Below, piece by piece: positions 20,977 to 34,999 of a stretch of 64,000 bases of DNA; the first letter of the stretch is position 1, and each line of letters begins with the position of its first letter. A program made the position numbers and the translations under genes. Source of the DNA: Monosporascus cannonballus (Eukaryota; Ascomycota; Sordariomycetes; Xylariales); contig QJNS01000143.1 in the NCBI GenBank assembly GCA_004154925.1, positions 140,235-204,234 on the forward strand. Reading direction: 5' to 3'. Under the pieces are notes generated by a model that worked only from the letters and a program-made list of their open reading frames with translations, had not been told where the DNA came from and did no database searches.

Positions 20977-22845
20977 ACGTCGCATACAAGTAAGCGCCAT
21001 ACATAAGTAAGCGCAACACTTTTTTAACATATTTCAATTATTTATCTTCAATTATCCATTTTTTAATATTAACATTATGGAACGTCTTACAAAAAAACAA
21101 AAATAAATTTAGCTATTTAGGCTAAAAAACGAAACCCGAAATTTAATTACAAAAAGCTTAATTCTATTTATAAAGTCTTATTTTTTACCTTAGCATACCG
21201 TTTTAAAGATAAATGCGCCCGAACCGATATTATCCCTTCCTTCCAGAAATTAACGGCGACCGAAAAAAAATCGATTATCAACCAAATCCTTAACCTAAAT
21301 ACGCGAACGTTTTTTATCCGGCTTTAATACGTTAAAAATATAATTAATATACTGCTTGCCTAACGTATCGCGGAACGTATCGGAATTAACTGGGCGTCGA
21401 ACTTTGTTAAACGGCAAAAAAAATTTTAAATACGTTTAAATCGGAAAATCGATTATTAATAGATCTTATACGAAAATCTAAAAACATTTCGTAAATAATT
21501 TAAACTTATTCGGGCTATAATTACAAAATACGGTATCGCAAAAAAGGATATTTATAATTTCGACAAAACTGGATTTTTGATAAAATTTTTATAATAACGG
21601 GTATAATAATTATTAATACCGAAAAACATAAAAAACTTAAATAAATATAATAAAGGAATAAAAAATAAATTATAATTATTTAAGTTATTAATTCCTAAAG
21701 TTAAGTTATATCGCCATTTATTATTATAACAGGGAAAAATTATTTTAAATTTTAATACCGCAATAATTTATTATCAGCCGATTAAAAAATTATATTAAAT
21801 AATAATAACTGGAAAACAAATAAATTAAATTTAAAATAAATTTAATATTTTAACAAATATATTCGGATACGTACGAAAAATTTGAAACGTTTTTTTATTT
21901 TTAACGGCCACGAAAATTATTATTCGATAAAATTCGAAAAATACTACGCTAATTACGATATTATTACGTTTTACATACCTGCGTATTTTTCGTATCGGTT
22001 TTAACCTTTTAACATATTTTGTTTTTTTGTTTTAAAACGTATTTATTTGCGGTATATCGAAAACCTAATACGATATTATTATATCCATATTACTAAAGAA
22101 AATTTTCTTACCGGCTTTTATAACGCGTTTTAAATTGTTATAATATCCGAAAATATTAAATCTTGATTTACAAAAACTAATTTTATTTTATTCGATCTTA
22201 ATAATATTTTTTCCGAATTGGACGTTCCTTTAATTATACCTATACCGACGGTCTTACCCCTTACTTTTGCCGATTTTATTTCCTTATTTGCGAAAACCCT
22301 TAGAAATATCCAAGAAATAACAAAATAAGGACGTTATTTATAAAAAAAATTTAAAAATTATTAAAGTAACTCGCCAATAAGAATAATAAAATCGGTTAAT
22401 CTTTTAATAAAAAGTAACTTATTACTTTTGCACAAAATTACTTTTCTTCGAGAAAAAACCGTCCAATTACGCGAAACGAACCATATTTTAAGTAAACGTC
22501 GGAAAACCAAAAATAAATGTTTTCAAAAAGGAAGAATATTTATTATACAAAAGGGATAAGCTTTTCTAGTTCAAAAAAAAGGGGGTGGTAAAAAAATATA
22601 GCCAATAGCAGCTGGAGGGGGTTATTGCAAAAGGGTTAAAACTAAAAAACGGAAATATAGCGTTTGTAATAAGCCCGGGCATAATACGTATACTTATAAA
22701 AAAGTTATAAATACGTCTAGCGAAGAAAAATCCGATTAATTTTAACTAATGCGATATATTGTTATTAAGTTACTTGCATTTATTATTACGAAGTGCCAAA
22801 AAGTGTTGCGCTTATTCATGTGTGGCGCTTATTTGTATGAGATAT
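20977..22845 (+). mobile_element. Fot1/pogo-like DNA transposon, copy 2
   Basis: 1869 bp between TA target duplications (20975-20976 and 22846-22847). The inverted repeats are about 48 bp, starting ACGTCGCATACAA, with two inward GTAAGCGC words 17 nt apart, then AACACTTTTT. The right end is its inverted partner with a few C-to-T and G-to-A changes. The internal gene is on the plus strand. Copy 3 has the same inverted-repeat type. Copy 1 shares the body but not the outer repeat. Confidence 0.88.
21077..22739 (+). pseudogene. Fot1/pogo-like transposase, RIP-degraded (copy 2)
   Basis: The ATG at 21077 begins MERLTKKQK. The DDE core is recognisable. ITKYGIAKKDIYNFDKTGF covers the first catalytic Asp near 21562. 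FNGHENYYS near 21900 is where the family's second Asp would be, here Asn after a GAC-to-AAC change. DIITFYIPAYFSY follows. The segments lie in different frames, so a few indels were added to the point mutations. At 22656-22694 is a Cx2Cx4Hx4C zinc knuckle with core SVCNKPGHNT, in which the first and last Cys have become Tyr. The last codon block TCCGAT-TAA ends at 22739. Such a knuckle at the C-terminus of a Fot-like transposase is a useful subfamily marker. Confidence 0.78.
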
Positions 22846-22847
22846 TA

Positions 22848-25800
22848 CAAAATTTGATTAATTAATTTAAAAACACATAATAAAACTATAAAAGTTAAAA
22901 TCAATTACTAATTAAGAAAGCTTAAGTATAATATTTCTTAAGATTTTATTCCTTTTCAGATTCCGGATATATTATATGTTATAATAATTCTAAAATCTAA
23001 TTAACTAGAATTTACACTTAATTCAAATTTAATTATAAGATTAGATATATTTTGTTTTATTGCCAAGAATAATATAATATTTTTATAAGAAAAGTAATTT
23101 GATCTAATTAATTTGAAGCCAGTTTTCTAAAAACAAATATAAAAAATATCTTAAAGAAGTCTAGGAATTAACGGTAAACATAAATAATTAATTACTTATA
23201 TTTATAATATAATATTAATTAAATAACTTGCTAAAACAAAAATATAACAACTAGTGTGTAAGCATTAAACCAATTTAATGTTATTAAATTAATTGAAAAT
23301 AAACATTTCCTTATAAATGCTGAAGTTAAATTATAAGCCTGTAAAAATTTGATTTACTATAAATTATTTGATAAATAACTAATATCATATTAAAAACTTT
23401 ATATATATATATAACAGAACATTTTAATCAAAATTAATTAAACTTTATAATTAGAAACGAAATAGAAATATTAAACTATAAAAATTAAACAAATAATTAT
23501 AATAACCGTAACAAAAATCTGAATAATTGTATTTCTTAAACCGTAAAAAGTCTTTTAATTTTTATTTTTAGATATTACTTATAAAGGTCAAAATAAATAT
23601 CAATCAATATTTTATCTCTACAATTTCATTTTAGTTAAATATGGCATTTCGTTATTAAAATATAGTATTTAAACTTATTATAGTAAAACTATTATTTTAT
23701 AATATTATATAAACCGACCTCGAATTTTATGTTATAAATTTATCGTATATTAAAGATATAGCTGAATAACACAATAAACGCGGATTGTCTTTAAATAATA
23801 TATCTTTACAAATATATTAAATTTGAACAAATATTGCAGGTTTAATTTAATTCATTAATTATATATTATATTACTTTTCATGATTAAAGATAATTACTGA
23901 ATAAAAATTTTAATATTAAGGTTTAATTTTATAACGATATTGAAGATAATAGTAAATTTGCGTTGAAAAATTAAAATAAAAATTGTAAATTTGGATTCGA
24001 TAAAACTATAATTTCTATAACATTAATAAAGTGAATTATCTGCAACATTTATCTAGATATTTAACTTTAAAAAAGTATAACCGACAGATATATAGATTAT
24101 TTTTATGAATGTAATTAAGTTTGAGAAAGAAAAAGTAAATAAGATCGTTATGAACCTTTATATATTTTCAATTAAAGAAATATCATTTTATTATGTTTAT
24201 AGAATTATTAAAATATTTTTCAAATCAGTTACAATTTGGAAATAAAATACTTAAATAATTTAAAAATAAAGAGTTAATATATATTTTATAAAAGATTTTA
24301 TTAAAAGATAGATTTCATAATATTTCAAAAAAATGTTAAATCAATATTTATTGTAATAATAAAGATTTTTAAAAATAGTTTTTGTTAATAATATTTTATT
24401 CGAGTTATCGATATTACTTGAAAACATACATTGAAAAATAAATATATTTAAAAATATTATATTAATACTTAAAAGCAAAGAAGTATTTTAAATAATCTTA
24501 ATATATAAAATAATAGTTTAATCATCTGCATGTAATTTAATATTTCTATATTTATCAGTAACGGAAAAAGATATTCCAGATTTATTTATTTAAACTAAAT
24601 GTAAATTTATTTATATATAACAGCCTCTTTAAGAAAACGTTTATTTGAAAAAGAAATTGTATTAATATGGAATGTATTAAAATATAATCGCATTAAAAAC
24701 AGTATCGTATTTCTATAAAGTATCATAAATTAAAACCATTATATTACCAATTAATATAAAACGTAAATTAATTGCTATATTAAAAACACCCAAAAGAAAA
24801 AGGCTTTTGAAACAATTATAAACTGTATAATAAAATATTTGATGTTTTATAAAAACTTAATTGTTCATAATTAAAAGATTGAAGTACGAACCTTAACGCG
24901 ATTATTTTATATGCTATATTTATATTAAATGCGTCTAACTGTTGGCTTTTTTTATTTTATATATTTAATACTTTAAATATATTTTAATATATATTTAAAT
25001 TACTTTACATGTATTAGTAAAAATATAATAATATTCGTAATACTTGTAAAGATATTCTAATATATTATGATATATAAAAAATTTATTATTTTTATGATAT
25101 ATTTACGAAGTGAAATATAAAATATTGTTATATTTTCTTTATTCAAAATAAGGGAGTTTTTTATAAATATTGTTAATTTTAAAAGTTTAACATTTTAATA
25201 CGACAATATTACGATTTCTTGCAAAGCTTAACAGTTCGTTTTCGAATATATCGCGAATATAAACAAAACGTTTTTTATTTATAAATTTTGTAGAATTTTA
25301 ATTAATATTTAAATATTTTCATTATATTTTAAATTACAATTACAATAAGATCTTTTTAAGTTATAAAGATTAAAAGTTTAATATGATTAAAATTATAAAA
25401 ACTTTAAAATTTCTGTTTTAAAGATATATCGAAAATTCAAGTTTTTAAAAGTTTCTTATATATTACGTCGCTAAAGTAAAACCTTTTAATTACTTCTTGT
25501 TTAAATATAATTATTTAAATTAAAATTTAATTAAATATATTTATAATAGTTCCGATCTTGATTATAATTAATTATAATTCTTTATTAAAAATATATTATA
25601 AAGACGGACTTATACAACCGAGATTTTCAAAATACGTTAAGTTAAATTATTACGAATATAAAATAAACATCGCGGTATAAATATAAAATGTTGAAGGATT
25701 GAAATGAATTATATTATAATTAAATTAAAATGTTAAATTCTTTTCAAAACTTTAAGACGATTTCGGACATGTAATAATTAAATTTGGTTTGGGTGAAAAA

Positions 25801-28800
25801 TAAATGTTAAAATATTAGGTATATATTAATAGGCTTTTTAATCTTTTACTCTATATTTTATTAATTTGATATATTACGTATATCACGTTGATTAGTATTA
25901 AAAGAAGATATATTTTAAATAAAATAAAATGCCCTTATTAATATATAATTAAAGATACTAAGTTAATTATTTAAGAAATAAATAATAAAGTAAAACAATG
26001 CGATGATTCACATATTATTTAATTAAATATTATACAGTTCAATATTACAGTCGAAATACTTAAAAAATAATTTATTTAAAGTCTACTTTAAATAATTATA
26101 GCAATACATCAATTCTGTGAATTGTTAAGATTATTTTATACAATTAACGAATATAATGATCAATAAATAAATATTTATAAATTCCGAAAATACTAAATAT
26201 TATATTTATAATAGTATTTTCTACTATAAATCATAAATATAATATAATAATGAGATATATTAAGATAAAATAAAGAGATTCAATTTTAATAAAACAATTT
26301 TATAAACTAAACGATTGTAAATAAAATGTACATTTTATTAATATAGAATATATAAATATATACGGAAAATTATTTTAGTTTATATTTTATATTACAATGT
26401 TATAAATCGACGTGCTTGAGGAACTGCAGTTTATAAGTTTTTGAGTAATTCAAAGTGCTTGGAATATTAACGATTGATTTCTGTTATATGGCGGCGGATA
26501 TAAAGTTATTATCTAATCCTGATATAAATTATCCAAATATTTCGATATATAAACTTTATATATATTTATATTGATAATAATTAAAAAGCATTGATTAATA
26601 AATGTTTTAAAAACAAAAACTAAATTATTAAACTTTGTATAATAGTAAAAATTAAACGAAATATTTAAATTGCAAACCTTCATTAATAACAGAAACTAAG
26701 TAAGAAGATGTATATTATCATCGTTATAAAATTAACAAAAGCAACGAAAAATATATTTAAAAAATGACTTAAATTTTTATTTAAAATAAGATTTATAACA
26801 CGTAGTAATGTTAAAAATTAATAAAGATATTTAACTATTTCAATATAAAACCTGTTTTGTGTTAATTTAATTAAAGTAATTATTACGCAATGACTTAAAA
26901 TTGTGTATTTTATTACTGTAAAAAATAAAGTTAAAGTGAAAAGACAAATATTAAATATTAATTACTTAATATTATTATAAAATGCATAATAGTATGTTAC
27001 TATATCTAAAAGAAACTAAAATAACAATAAGTAAAACAGTTTTTCGTTAATGATTTCGTTAATTCAAATACTTTTATGCAATAGAAAATTAAAAGAAATT
27101 TCTACGAAATATAATATCTAAAAGTAAATCATATTAATGTACTAAAAATAGAAAAAGATATTAAAAATCAATAAACTTATAGACATTAACAATTAAAAAT
27201 ATTATTAACAAGATTAATTAATTATATTTTGTTTTAGAAAAGTGGCAAAGGAAATAAGGGTTAAAATTTAAATATTAAAATGTAATTAGAAATATATATA
27301 ATAATAGATAATAATAATATATACGAAATCCTTCAACAGCATCAGTGAAAATAATAATCTATAAAATAAAATAACTTAATTTACGTTTTAATATAATTTT
27401 AAAATTTTCAAAATATTAAGACAATAATTGGCTGAAATTCTTTAACAGATTACGAATTTTAATTTTATCATAAAAATCAATAATCCTTTTTAATTCACGC
27501 TAATATTTTTATACCTTTTATTTAAAGTGAGTTTAATGAATTATTATTATATGATATAATTATATATATGTATCGATTTAAAAAAAGATTCTATTCGTAT
27601 TTTATACAGAATTAAAAATATTGCGTAGCCTTTAAGTAAATTAGTAACGTAAAGATACGCGTTATAAAATATATAAAATATCAAATTAAATATGCTAAAT
27701 ATTGAAGTAAAAAATTGATTAACATATTAAAATATGTTAATAAAATATATTATTAATTCATTAAAAAAGTCGATTTCCATAATTTTCATGTGTACGGTAT
27801 ATATTTTAAATTGGCTTTTCGAAGATAATACCTTTTCAATCCCTAGTCAAGTGTTAATTATTTCTTTAAAAGTTAATATCGGCCATTTGGGACTTTAAGA
27901 ACGCATTTAAAGCGAAACTGAAAATAAACGAAGTAAATACTATATAAAATAGTGATTATTAATAAATAAATAAAGATTACAACCAAACTGTAGTTTTATT
28001 ACAAAATATAAGATATTATATAAATAATAAATAGAATATTATTGCCAATATATGACTTATATTCTAAATTATAGAAAACCGTTAACGGAAATTGCTTTGA
28101 AAAGTTTTAATAGTGAAAAAAGAGATTAGCAAATACATTATAAAAGGCGAAAAATAAATACTATTAAAAATAGAAAACCTTTTCTACTATTAATATTAAA
28201 TATTATCGTTATAAATCGGTAATTTTAAGGCTTTCTTTTACTGTATTTAAAATTAAGGACATTATTCAATTATTTAAACATAACCTTCGAGAAGAGTTCT
28301 ACTTCTTACGATTAATAATATTACGGAATTAATATTTTAAAAAATATACAATTTAAGTGTAAAATTATAACAGTATATACAATGTTAACCTTTACAAATA
28401 TCGAATAAATTGATTAAAAACTTATGTAATTTATAAATACAAAGTTTAATAAATATTAAATATATCTGAAATTTCGAATGCGAGATATTAATATGTGGAA
28501 AGTTATTAAAGTTTTAAAATCGTTAGTTATATATAATTTATTTGGTTTTACTAATATCGAAAATATAATTTTTAATTAATAAATTTCTCATTTATATAAT
28601 TAAGTCTTTTAAGTTATTAAGAAGACCTTAATATTTAAATATTGCAAACGATTTTAAAATATTTAAAATAAATTAATTATACATATTAAATTAATGAAAT
28701 AATGAAACGATATTAAGGTATAATATTTTTAATACTATTAAATAAATATTTCTGAAATATTTTAACTTCAAAGACTGTTTCAAAAAATAAACAAAAATAC

Positions 28801-29303
28801 AAAGTAGATTATTAATTATTAATTATTAAGATATTTTATTATCGTAATCAAAGACACTTATAGTTTATTATAATTTTTAATATTTTAACTACGCTAAAGT
28901 TCAAAAGAATATTAAAAAGGTATATCGCGGTATTTTATCTTACATTTTTTATATTTCTTCATAGTCAAAATATTAACCTTAATTACTTAAGATTTATTAA
29001 TACATATGATTAAAGGAAGAATTATTTTTGAAAATAATCCAAATTTATAATATTACATCATAATTATATTGTTTTTTAGAAAATTAGTATGCTTTTTACT
29101 GGCGAAAAATATTTTAAATTAAAATAGGTTATTATATCGATATAAAATATATTTAGGTTAAATTTACATTTTTTTAAGTTAGGCAAATATGTAGAAAATT
29201 ATTATACTATATAATTTATACTATTAAAACTATATCTAATACTTTTGAATACGATAATTAATTTATGGTTGTTATAGTTACGAAATATTGTACCTTAATC
29301 CTG
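22848..29303. other. AT-rich desert
   Basis: About 6.5 kb with no supported gene. The base pattern is like that at 8930-12828, with cytosines in all contexts. Slightly more GC-rich words occur near 26400-26510 and 27830-27930 but match no known feature. Confidence 0.5.
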
Positions 29304-29418
29304 TAAAGCCTTATTTTAAAGCCGACCTTTGCCGATAAGGTTCGATTATAATAAACTATATACCAGAAAACCGATTCGGCAGGGTCGAAAGGCTAAGCTT
29401 TAAGCGGAAAGCCTTAAA
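29304..29418. repeat. Imperfect inverted repeat (MITE-like)
   Basis: GCCGACCTTTGCCGATAAGG (29321-29340) pairs with the reverse complement of 29371-29392 (CCTTTCGACCCTGCCGAATCGG), and the similarity extends outward on both sides through TAAAGC-type words to about 29304 and 29418. The loop is about 28 bp. Composition is clearly higher in GC than the surroundings. It could be a small non-autonomous DNA transposon with its centre lost. Confidence 0.5.
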
Positions 29419-30699
29419 GATAAACTTTGTTATTATATTAATATGCATATATTTGCGCGAACTTATAAAAAGTTTGTATTTGGACATATTGCCGAAATCA
29501 TTTTTGTATTTCCTAAACGTTTTATAGATTATTAAAAAAATAGAAAATATTAGATGTATTTTATATTTTATTTAGGTTTAAATAATAATGTACTACATTT
29601 CTGATATTAATGAAATTACGATATATAAGTGTTAATGTAATCTTTTGCATATTTAAATAAACACAATTTTTACAACATTATACAATATTTTTTAAATAAT
29701 TAAATTTAAATAAAATTACGACTTTTGTAAAAATAATTTAAATAGTTTAATTGTAATAACCTAATTATTTATATTATTACAATTGAAATGTTTTTACAAC
29801 CTCTTTCACTTAATATGCAATATTAAAATAATTAATGCACGTTATTATTTGGGACAAAATTTAATTTTAAATCAGAAAAGTAATCAATCGAAAAATATTA
29901 AGAGATATGAAAAGAAATTTAAAAATATATAATTACAATTAAAATGAAAAAGGATTTAAAATGATTTAATTTTATAAATGTTTATCACTTATTTTTAAAA
30001 ACATTTCATATTTGTTCTATTTTAAAATATATATATATATATATATTTGATTTTTAAATAGTGTTAAATTAAAAGAGAAATTACATTATAAAATAAAACA
30101 AATATATATTTTCTTTTTTAATTAATGATTAACATATTTAAGTTACGGTAATAAATATACATACAACCTTATATTAAGAAATTTAAAATATATATTAATT
30201 TATTCAGATGTAGTAAAACCATAAAGTTTTAAAAACTATTTATCGCTTTAAAAGAAATATAAAATGCTAATTAAAAATTATAAACTAAAAACTAAGGTGT
30301 AAAAAAGACGGGAACAAGTTTATAATATTCAGTTATTAATTAAAAACGAAACTAAGATTCCAAATAAAATTTATTAAAAGATATATTATATTAAAAAGTA
30401 AAACTTTAATTAATATATATATATAAATATGTTATTTTTCTTATAAGGTTACATCATCATTATTTCTTTACTACAAAACAGAATCATTTTTTATAATAAA
30501 AATATTTAAAATAAAATAAGATATTACATTTTTAATTAATTTCAATGAATTAAAAAACTCGAATTTCACTTATATATTAAGAAAACTTTTAATTTATAAT
30601 CTTACGACCTTGGTTTCCAAAAGGGCTTTGTGCAATTATAAGTATTATAATAATTTCTTCTCCTAATAATGTAATAGTATTATGTAGTTATAATATTAT

Positions 30700-30799
30700 C
30701 ATTGCAAAACGATAAATAACATTACCAGTATTACGTTCGATCCCTGGATTAGCTGTTATTTATGAGGTTTTTCTTCGAAACGCATTTGGGCAGTGCGAG
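30700..30799. other. Transition from AT desert to GC patch
   Basis: The composition rises from about 30715. No gene was identified. The preceding 29419-30699 is AT-rich desert. Confidence 0.4.
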
Positions 30800-30976
30800 G
30801 TAGGGCCTTGAGGTTGAGCAGCTGTGGCCTCGCCGAGAGGGGTTGTCTGGTAGGCCCTATCGTCAAGTTATCTCATCTTGATCAGGACCCCATTTTGGAG
30901 GTTGTGGCTGCGCCTGCGGCGCAGCAGCCGTAGCCACAGCTATAGCTTTTGATCAAGAAATATCTGTTAGGGGTCC
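30800..30976. repeat. GC-rich patch of stacked inverted repeats
   Basis: An unmutated island contains several inverted repeats. GCTGCGCC (30907-30914) and GGCGCAGC (30918-30925) form a perfect hairpin with a 3-nt loop. TGTGGCT (30903-30909) pairs with AGCCACA (30932-30938). CTTGATCA (30877-30884) pairs with TGATCAAG (30950-30957), and GGACCCC (30885-30891) with GGGGTCC (30970-30976). The last two pairs cross rather than nest. A mutated relative of the hairpin is at 44975-45025. It is probably part of a mobile element or a structured untranslated segment. No protein frame is supported. Confidence 0.6.
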
Positions 30977-30989
30977 AATATATCAGCTA

Positions 30990-33900
30990 AATTCCATTAA
31001 AAATAATACCTACAAAAATAATAAAACCTCTAAAATAAGGCCTAATAACAAGTTATGATTTTTTTATTCCGTTTAATACATTTTTATATAAATTAGTAAA
31101 AATTGTTAATATTAATTTTAACAATATATATTAATTACGAAATTTCTAGTATTTTAACGTATATAATTTAACGTAAAATTAAAATAATTATTTTTAATAT
31201 AATAATAATTTTAATTAATATAAAATAAAAAATTTTGTTATAGAAGAGTAACCCGAAATTATAATTAATACATATTATAACCCTTTAATAATTTTAAATT
31301 TTTACGATTATAATATAACTTTATAAATTAAAATAAAGTTATATAAAATTTAAGATTATTTATAATAAATTTCGAAATATATTTTTCTTTAAAATATCTA
31401 AATATAAATAATATATTTAAATATTTAACTTTTAAAACGAAATATTTATTTTTATTTAATATTTTTACCGGTTTTTTGCCGATATAAACGTAATTAATTT
31501 ATATATTAATATTATATGTACGTTTAATAACTTTATAAAAATTATAAGACGTTAATTTATTTATCTTATATTAAATGTTATATTAAATAAATGAAACTTT
31601 ATTTTATAAAAAAACTAAATTAATAAAATATATAGTTTAATTTTAAAAAAACTTAATATTTTTTTCGTTATTAAAATAAACTTTAAAAATCCTTAATTAT
31701 TTAAATTATATTATTAATAAAATTGACCAAGAAATAACGAATTTTTATATTAATAATTTTGTATTTTATTTTTGTTTTAATATTTACAAAAGTAAAAACC
31801 TTAATTTAAAAATATTCGATTATATAATTATCGAAAAATATAATTTTAATATTTTTAATTTTAAATAAATATTAAACGATAAAATGTATATTATTATATT
31901 AAATTTTATTTTTCAATAACGATATAAATTAATTATTATTAACAAAATATGTTTATTATTAAAATAAAAAATATATTCGGCTTCAATATATTAATATTTA
32001 TAATTTATGTTTTTTTTTCTGCTTATATATATTAATTTATATATATAATAATTATTAATAATATTATAAAAAGTAAATTACGAAATATGGCAGTTTTCGT
32101 TAAATCGATAACTTAATTAAATATAAATATAAGGTAAAAGTCCGGCATTTTAAATTTAATCGTCTCGAAATCGATATTATTATTTTCTTTATATTTATAA
32201 ATTAACGTTCGAATTAAGGGTATTTAAATTTCTTAATAATTAATATATTTAAATTATTAAATAATTTATTTTCAATTTAATTTATTAATTTACATTAATA
32301 ATTAGGCGAAATTAATAAATATTTGTAATTATTTAATTTAAATTAAAAGAAATTAAAGGTATTTATTAAAAATTATAAAGAAAATTATTAGGTTTTATAA
32401 TTTTAAAATACTTTACGGAAATTAAAGTTGCATATATTATAATTTAAAATAATTAAATAATTTTATTTATATTATTGTATTTATTATTATATTTAAATTA
32501 AATATAAATATTTTAAATATTAATCCAATTATATAATAAAATATAACTTAAATTTTTTCGATTAAAGATTTATAATAATAATTTAATTAAACGATTCGTA
32601 ATTATAAACGATTAAATATAATTAATTAAAAATAAGTTATATTATTTGCATTTTATTAAATATTTAAAAAATATCAAATAATAAACACAATTTAAGCTCG
32701 GTAAACCAAAAACCGTATTACTTATAAAAATATAAAGGTCGTAATAAAAAACGATATAATAAATTTAAATAATAAAAAAGATGATACGTAATTTATTACG
32801 AATAATTTCGATTAAAATAAAATAATTATTAAATTTTAAGTTTAACTTTTGGCCGGTTAAAATATTAGCCGTAAATGTCCAAAATAAAATAAATTTAATT
32901 TATAACACCTGGTAAAAATAAGGTTTTAATAATACGTATTATTTAACGGTAAATATATACGTAAAATAATTTTAATAAATTAAAAAGTTATTATGCTAAA
33001 AACAACGTAATAACTTAATTTTGGTTAAGTTTTATTATAATATATATATGTTTAATTTTTTTTATACCCGAATTTTTAAATTCGAAAATATTTACGTAAA
33101 AATAATTAAAAGCTGGTTCGATAAAACCGGTTATTTGCACAATAATAAAATCTTAATATAAATAACGGATAAATAAATTACTTTTTATATAATTATTTTT
33201 ATTAAATTTGAACGGTTTTTGTTTAACAAACTTTTTAATAAATTAAACGAAATTAAAGGTTTGTATTTAATTTAAAATATAATTAAATAAATTAAGATAA
33301 TTTCCGGTTTTGATAAATCGCAATATTAAGATATTTTAAAATATTGCTTATTTTTACGTAATATATAATATATAAAAAATTATATTTTCGATTTTATAAA
33401 AAATATAAGTAATTCTTTATAAATGGCGGAATTCGCTTAATCGGAAATAACGGCATTATATCCTTATGCTATAAACAGATATATATAGATTACGGATTAT
33501 TATTATGTTATAAATTTAATAAATATCTGAAAAAATTATAAGGCCATTTTAAATTACGTTTTTTTTAATTGAAATATATCGTATATAATTATGCGGTTTA
33601 AATTAATAACTAATAATTTAACGGTAATCCTAATAATTTACCTATTAAATCAGCATATAGTTTATATATTTTTATATTTTCAACTCGTAATTTTGATTAT
33701 AATAATACTTATATTTATACGTATAATTCGTAACGCATTAATTTCAATTAAAAACTTATTTTGGTCCTTTTATTTATAATGTCGGCGTAGAATTTATTAT
33801 TTTTAAATATTTTTATTTTTTTAGCTTTATTTTCTTTGCCGTACTTATATTTCCGTAATTCGTTTATTTTTTTATCCTTACCGAAATTGCCAATATTATT

Positions 33901-34827
33901 AAAATATAATAATCCGTAACTTAATATTATAAATAATATATCGAAAAAGAATTAAAATAATAATTTTTATTAAAATTAAAAAATCGCATATTAAAAATAA
34001 ACGGTATTTATCAGATAATAATATTAATAGTAAATTAAAAAAATAATTACGATATTAAGTTAAAAAACAAAAAACGAAATTTTATAGGCTTTAATTAAGG
34101 CCAATAACAAAAAATGCATTCCGTTTCGATATAACGTTATGGTTGTAAAACGCAATAATTATAAAAACTTATATAATATTAATTAAAATTATTAATATAT
34201 TATATATTTAATAAATTTGTTATTTATAATAATTTTTAATTGATTAAGTTTTATACAAAATATTAATTTCTTTTAATTCAAACTAATTATATGCCGTAAT
34301 AAATATATAATAAATCTTTTCAATTAAATAATTAACAAAACTTTATATTACACGCTTTAAATTATAATTTATTACAGTTAATAACAAATTATTTTTTTAA
34401 TTTATGGCCTTTAATTTATGACGTTGAACTAAAATTTCTAAATCTTATTTTCCGGTCCTTTTTTTCGAATTCGTTATATTAATCTTAAAATGTTCTTATT
34501 TTTTAAAATTTTTAAAGTATTTTAGTTCGAATTAAAAAATTAAGGTAAAAAATCGATTAAACGGATAAATAAATAATATAAATAATTTTCCGCCAATATT
34601 AAATAGGCCATTTTTTTATTATTAATATAGTTATTCTGGCATCCGCTTTTTTTAAATACTAATTCGAAATATTCAAAATCTCGGATTTGTAATAAATCCT
34701 TATTAATTATGCTTTATAACTTTGTCCTTTTATAATTAAGATTAATATTTGTCGGCATACGATTTTAATTAATAATTTTCGAAACCGCCTATATATTTTA
34801 TTATTATTTTATTGGAAATTTTCATAA
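30990..34827. other. RIP-altered AT-rich DNA with coding-like patches
   Basis: Cytosines survive mainly in CpG, which indicates former transposon sequence. Coding-like plus-strand patches lie around 33100-33580, with a cysteine-codon-rich stretch near 33465-33550, but no family could be identified. A 62-codon frame at 33591-33779 is hydrophobic AT-rich noise. The missing left end of the copia-type element that follows may be here, but I could not find a copy of its right LTR. Confidence 0.45.
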
Positions 34828-34956
34828 TTATTTTTTCGAATTAGGGCTCTTTGGCTCCTTTAATAAAGATTGACGACCGGATTTAGCTTTTTTCCCCTTA
34901 CCACGTTTTCCCTTTGTTAACGTAATTAGGTCCCCGGCTGGTTTTAAGAATTCCAT
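34828..34956 (-). other. Basic 42-codon open frame in a GC-richer patch
   Basis: On the reverse strand an ATG at 34956 opens MEFLKPAGDLITLTKGKRGK followed by a Lys/Arg-rich stretch. The frame stays open upstream of the ATG to about 35050. It lies antisense to the upstream part of the copia-type polyprotein frame, which is also open here, so it may be a shadow. Unrecognised. Confidence 0.25.
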
Positions 34957-34999
34957 TATATTAAAACCTTATATAAATATAATAACAGTCGGATATTCC

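Noticed and set aside
30720..30760. TTCGATC word that resembles a tRNA T-loop
   Set aside because: The flanking bases do not form a T-stem, and no D-arm or acceptor is in register.
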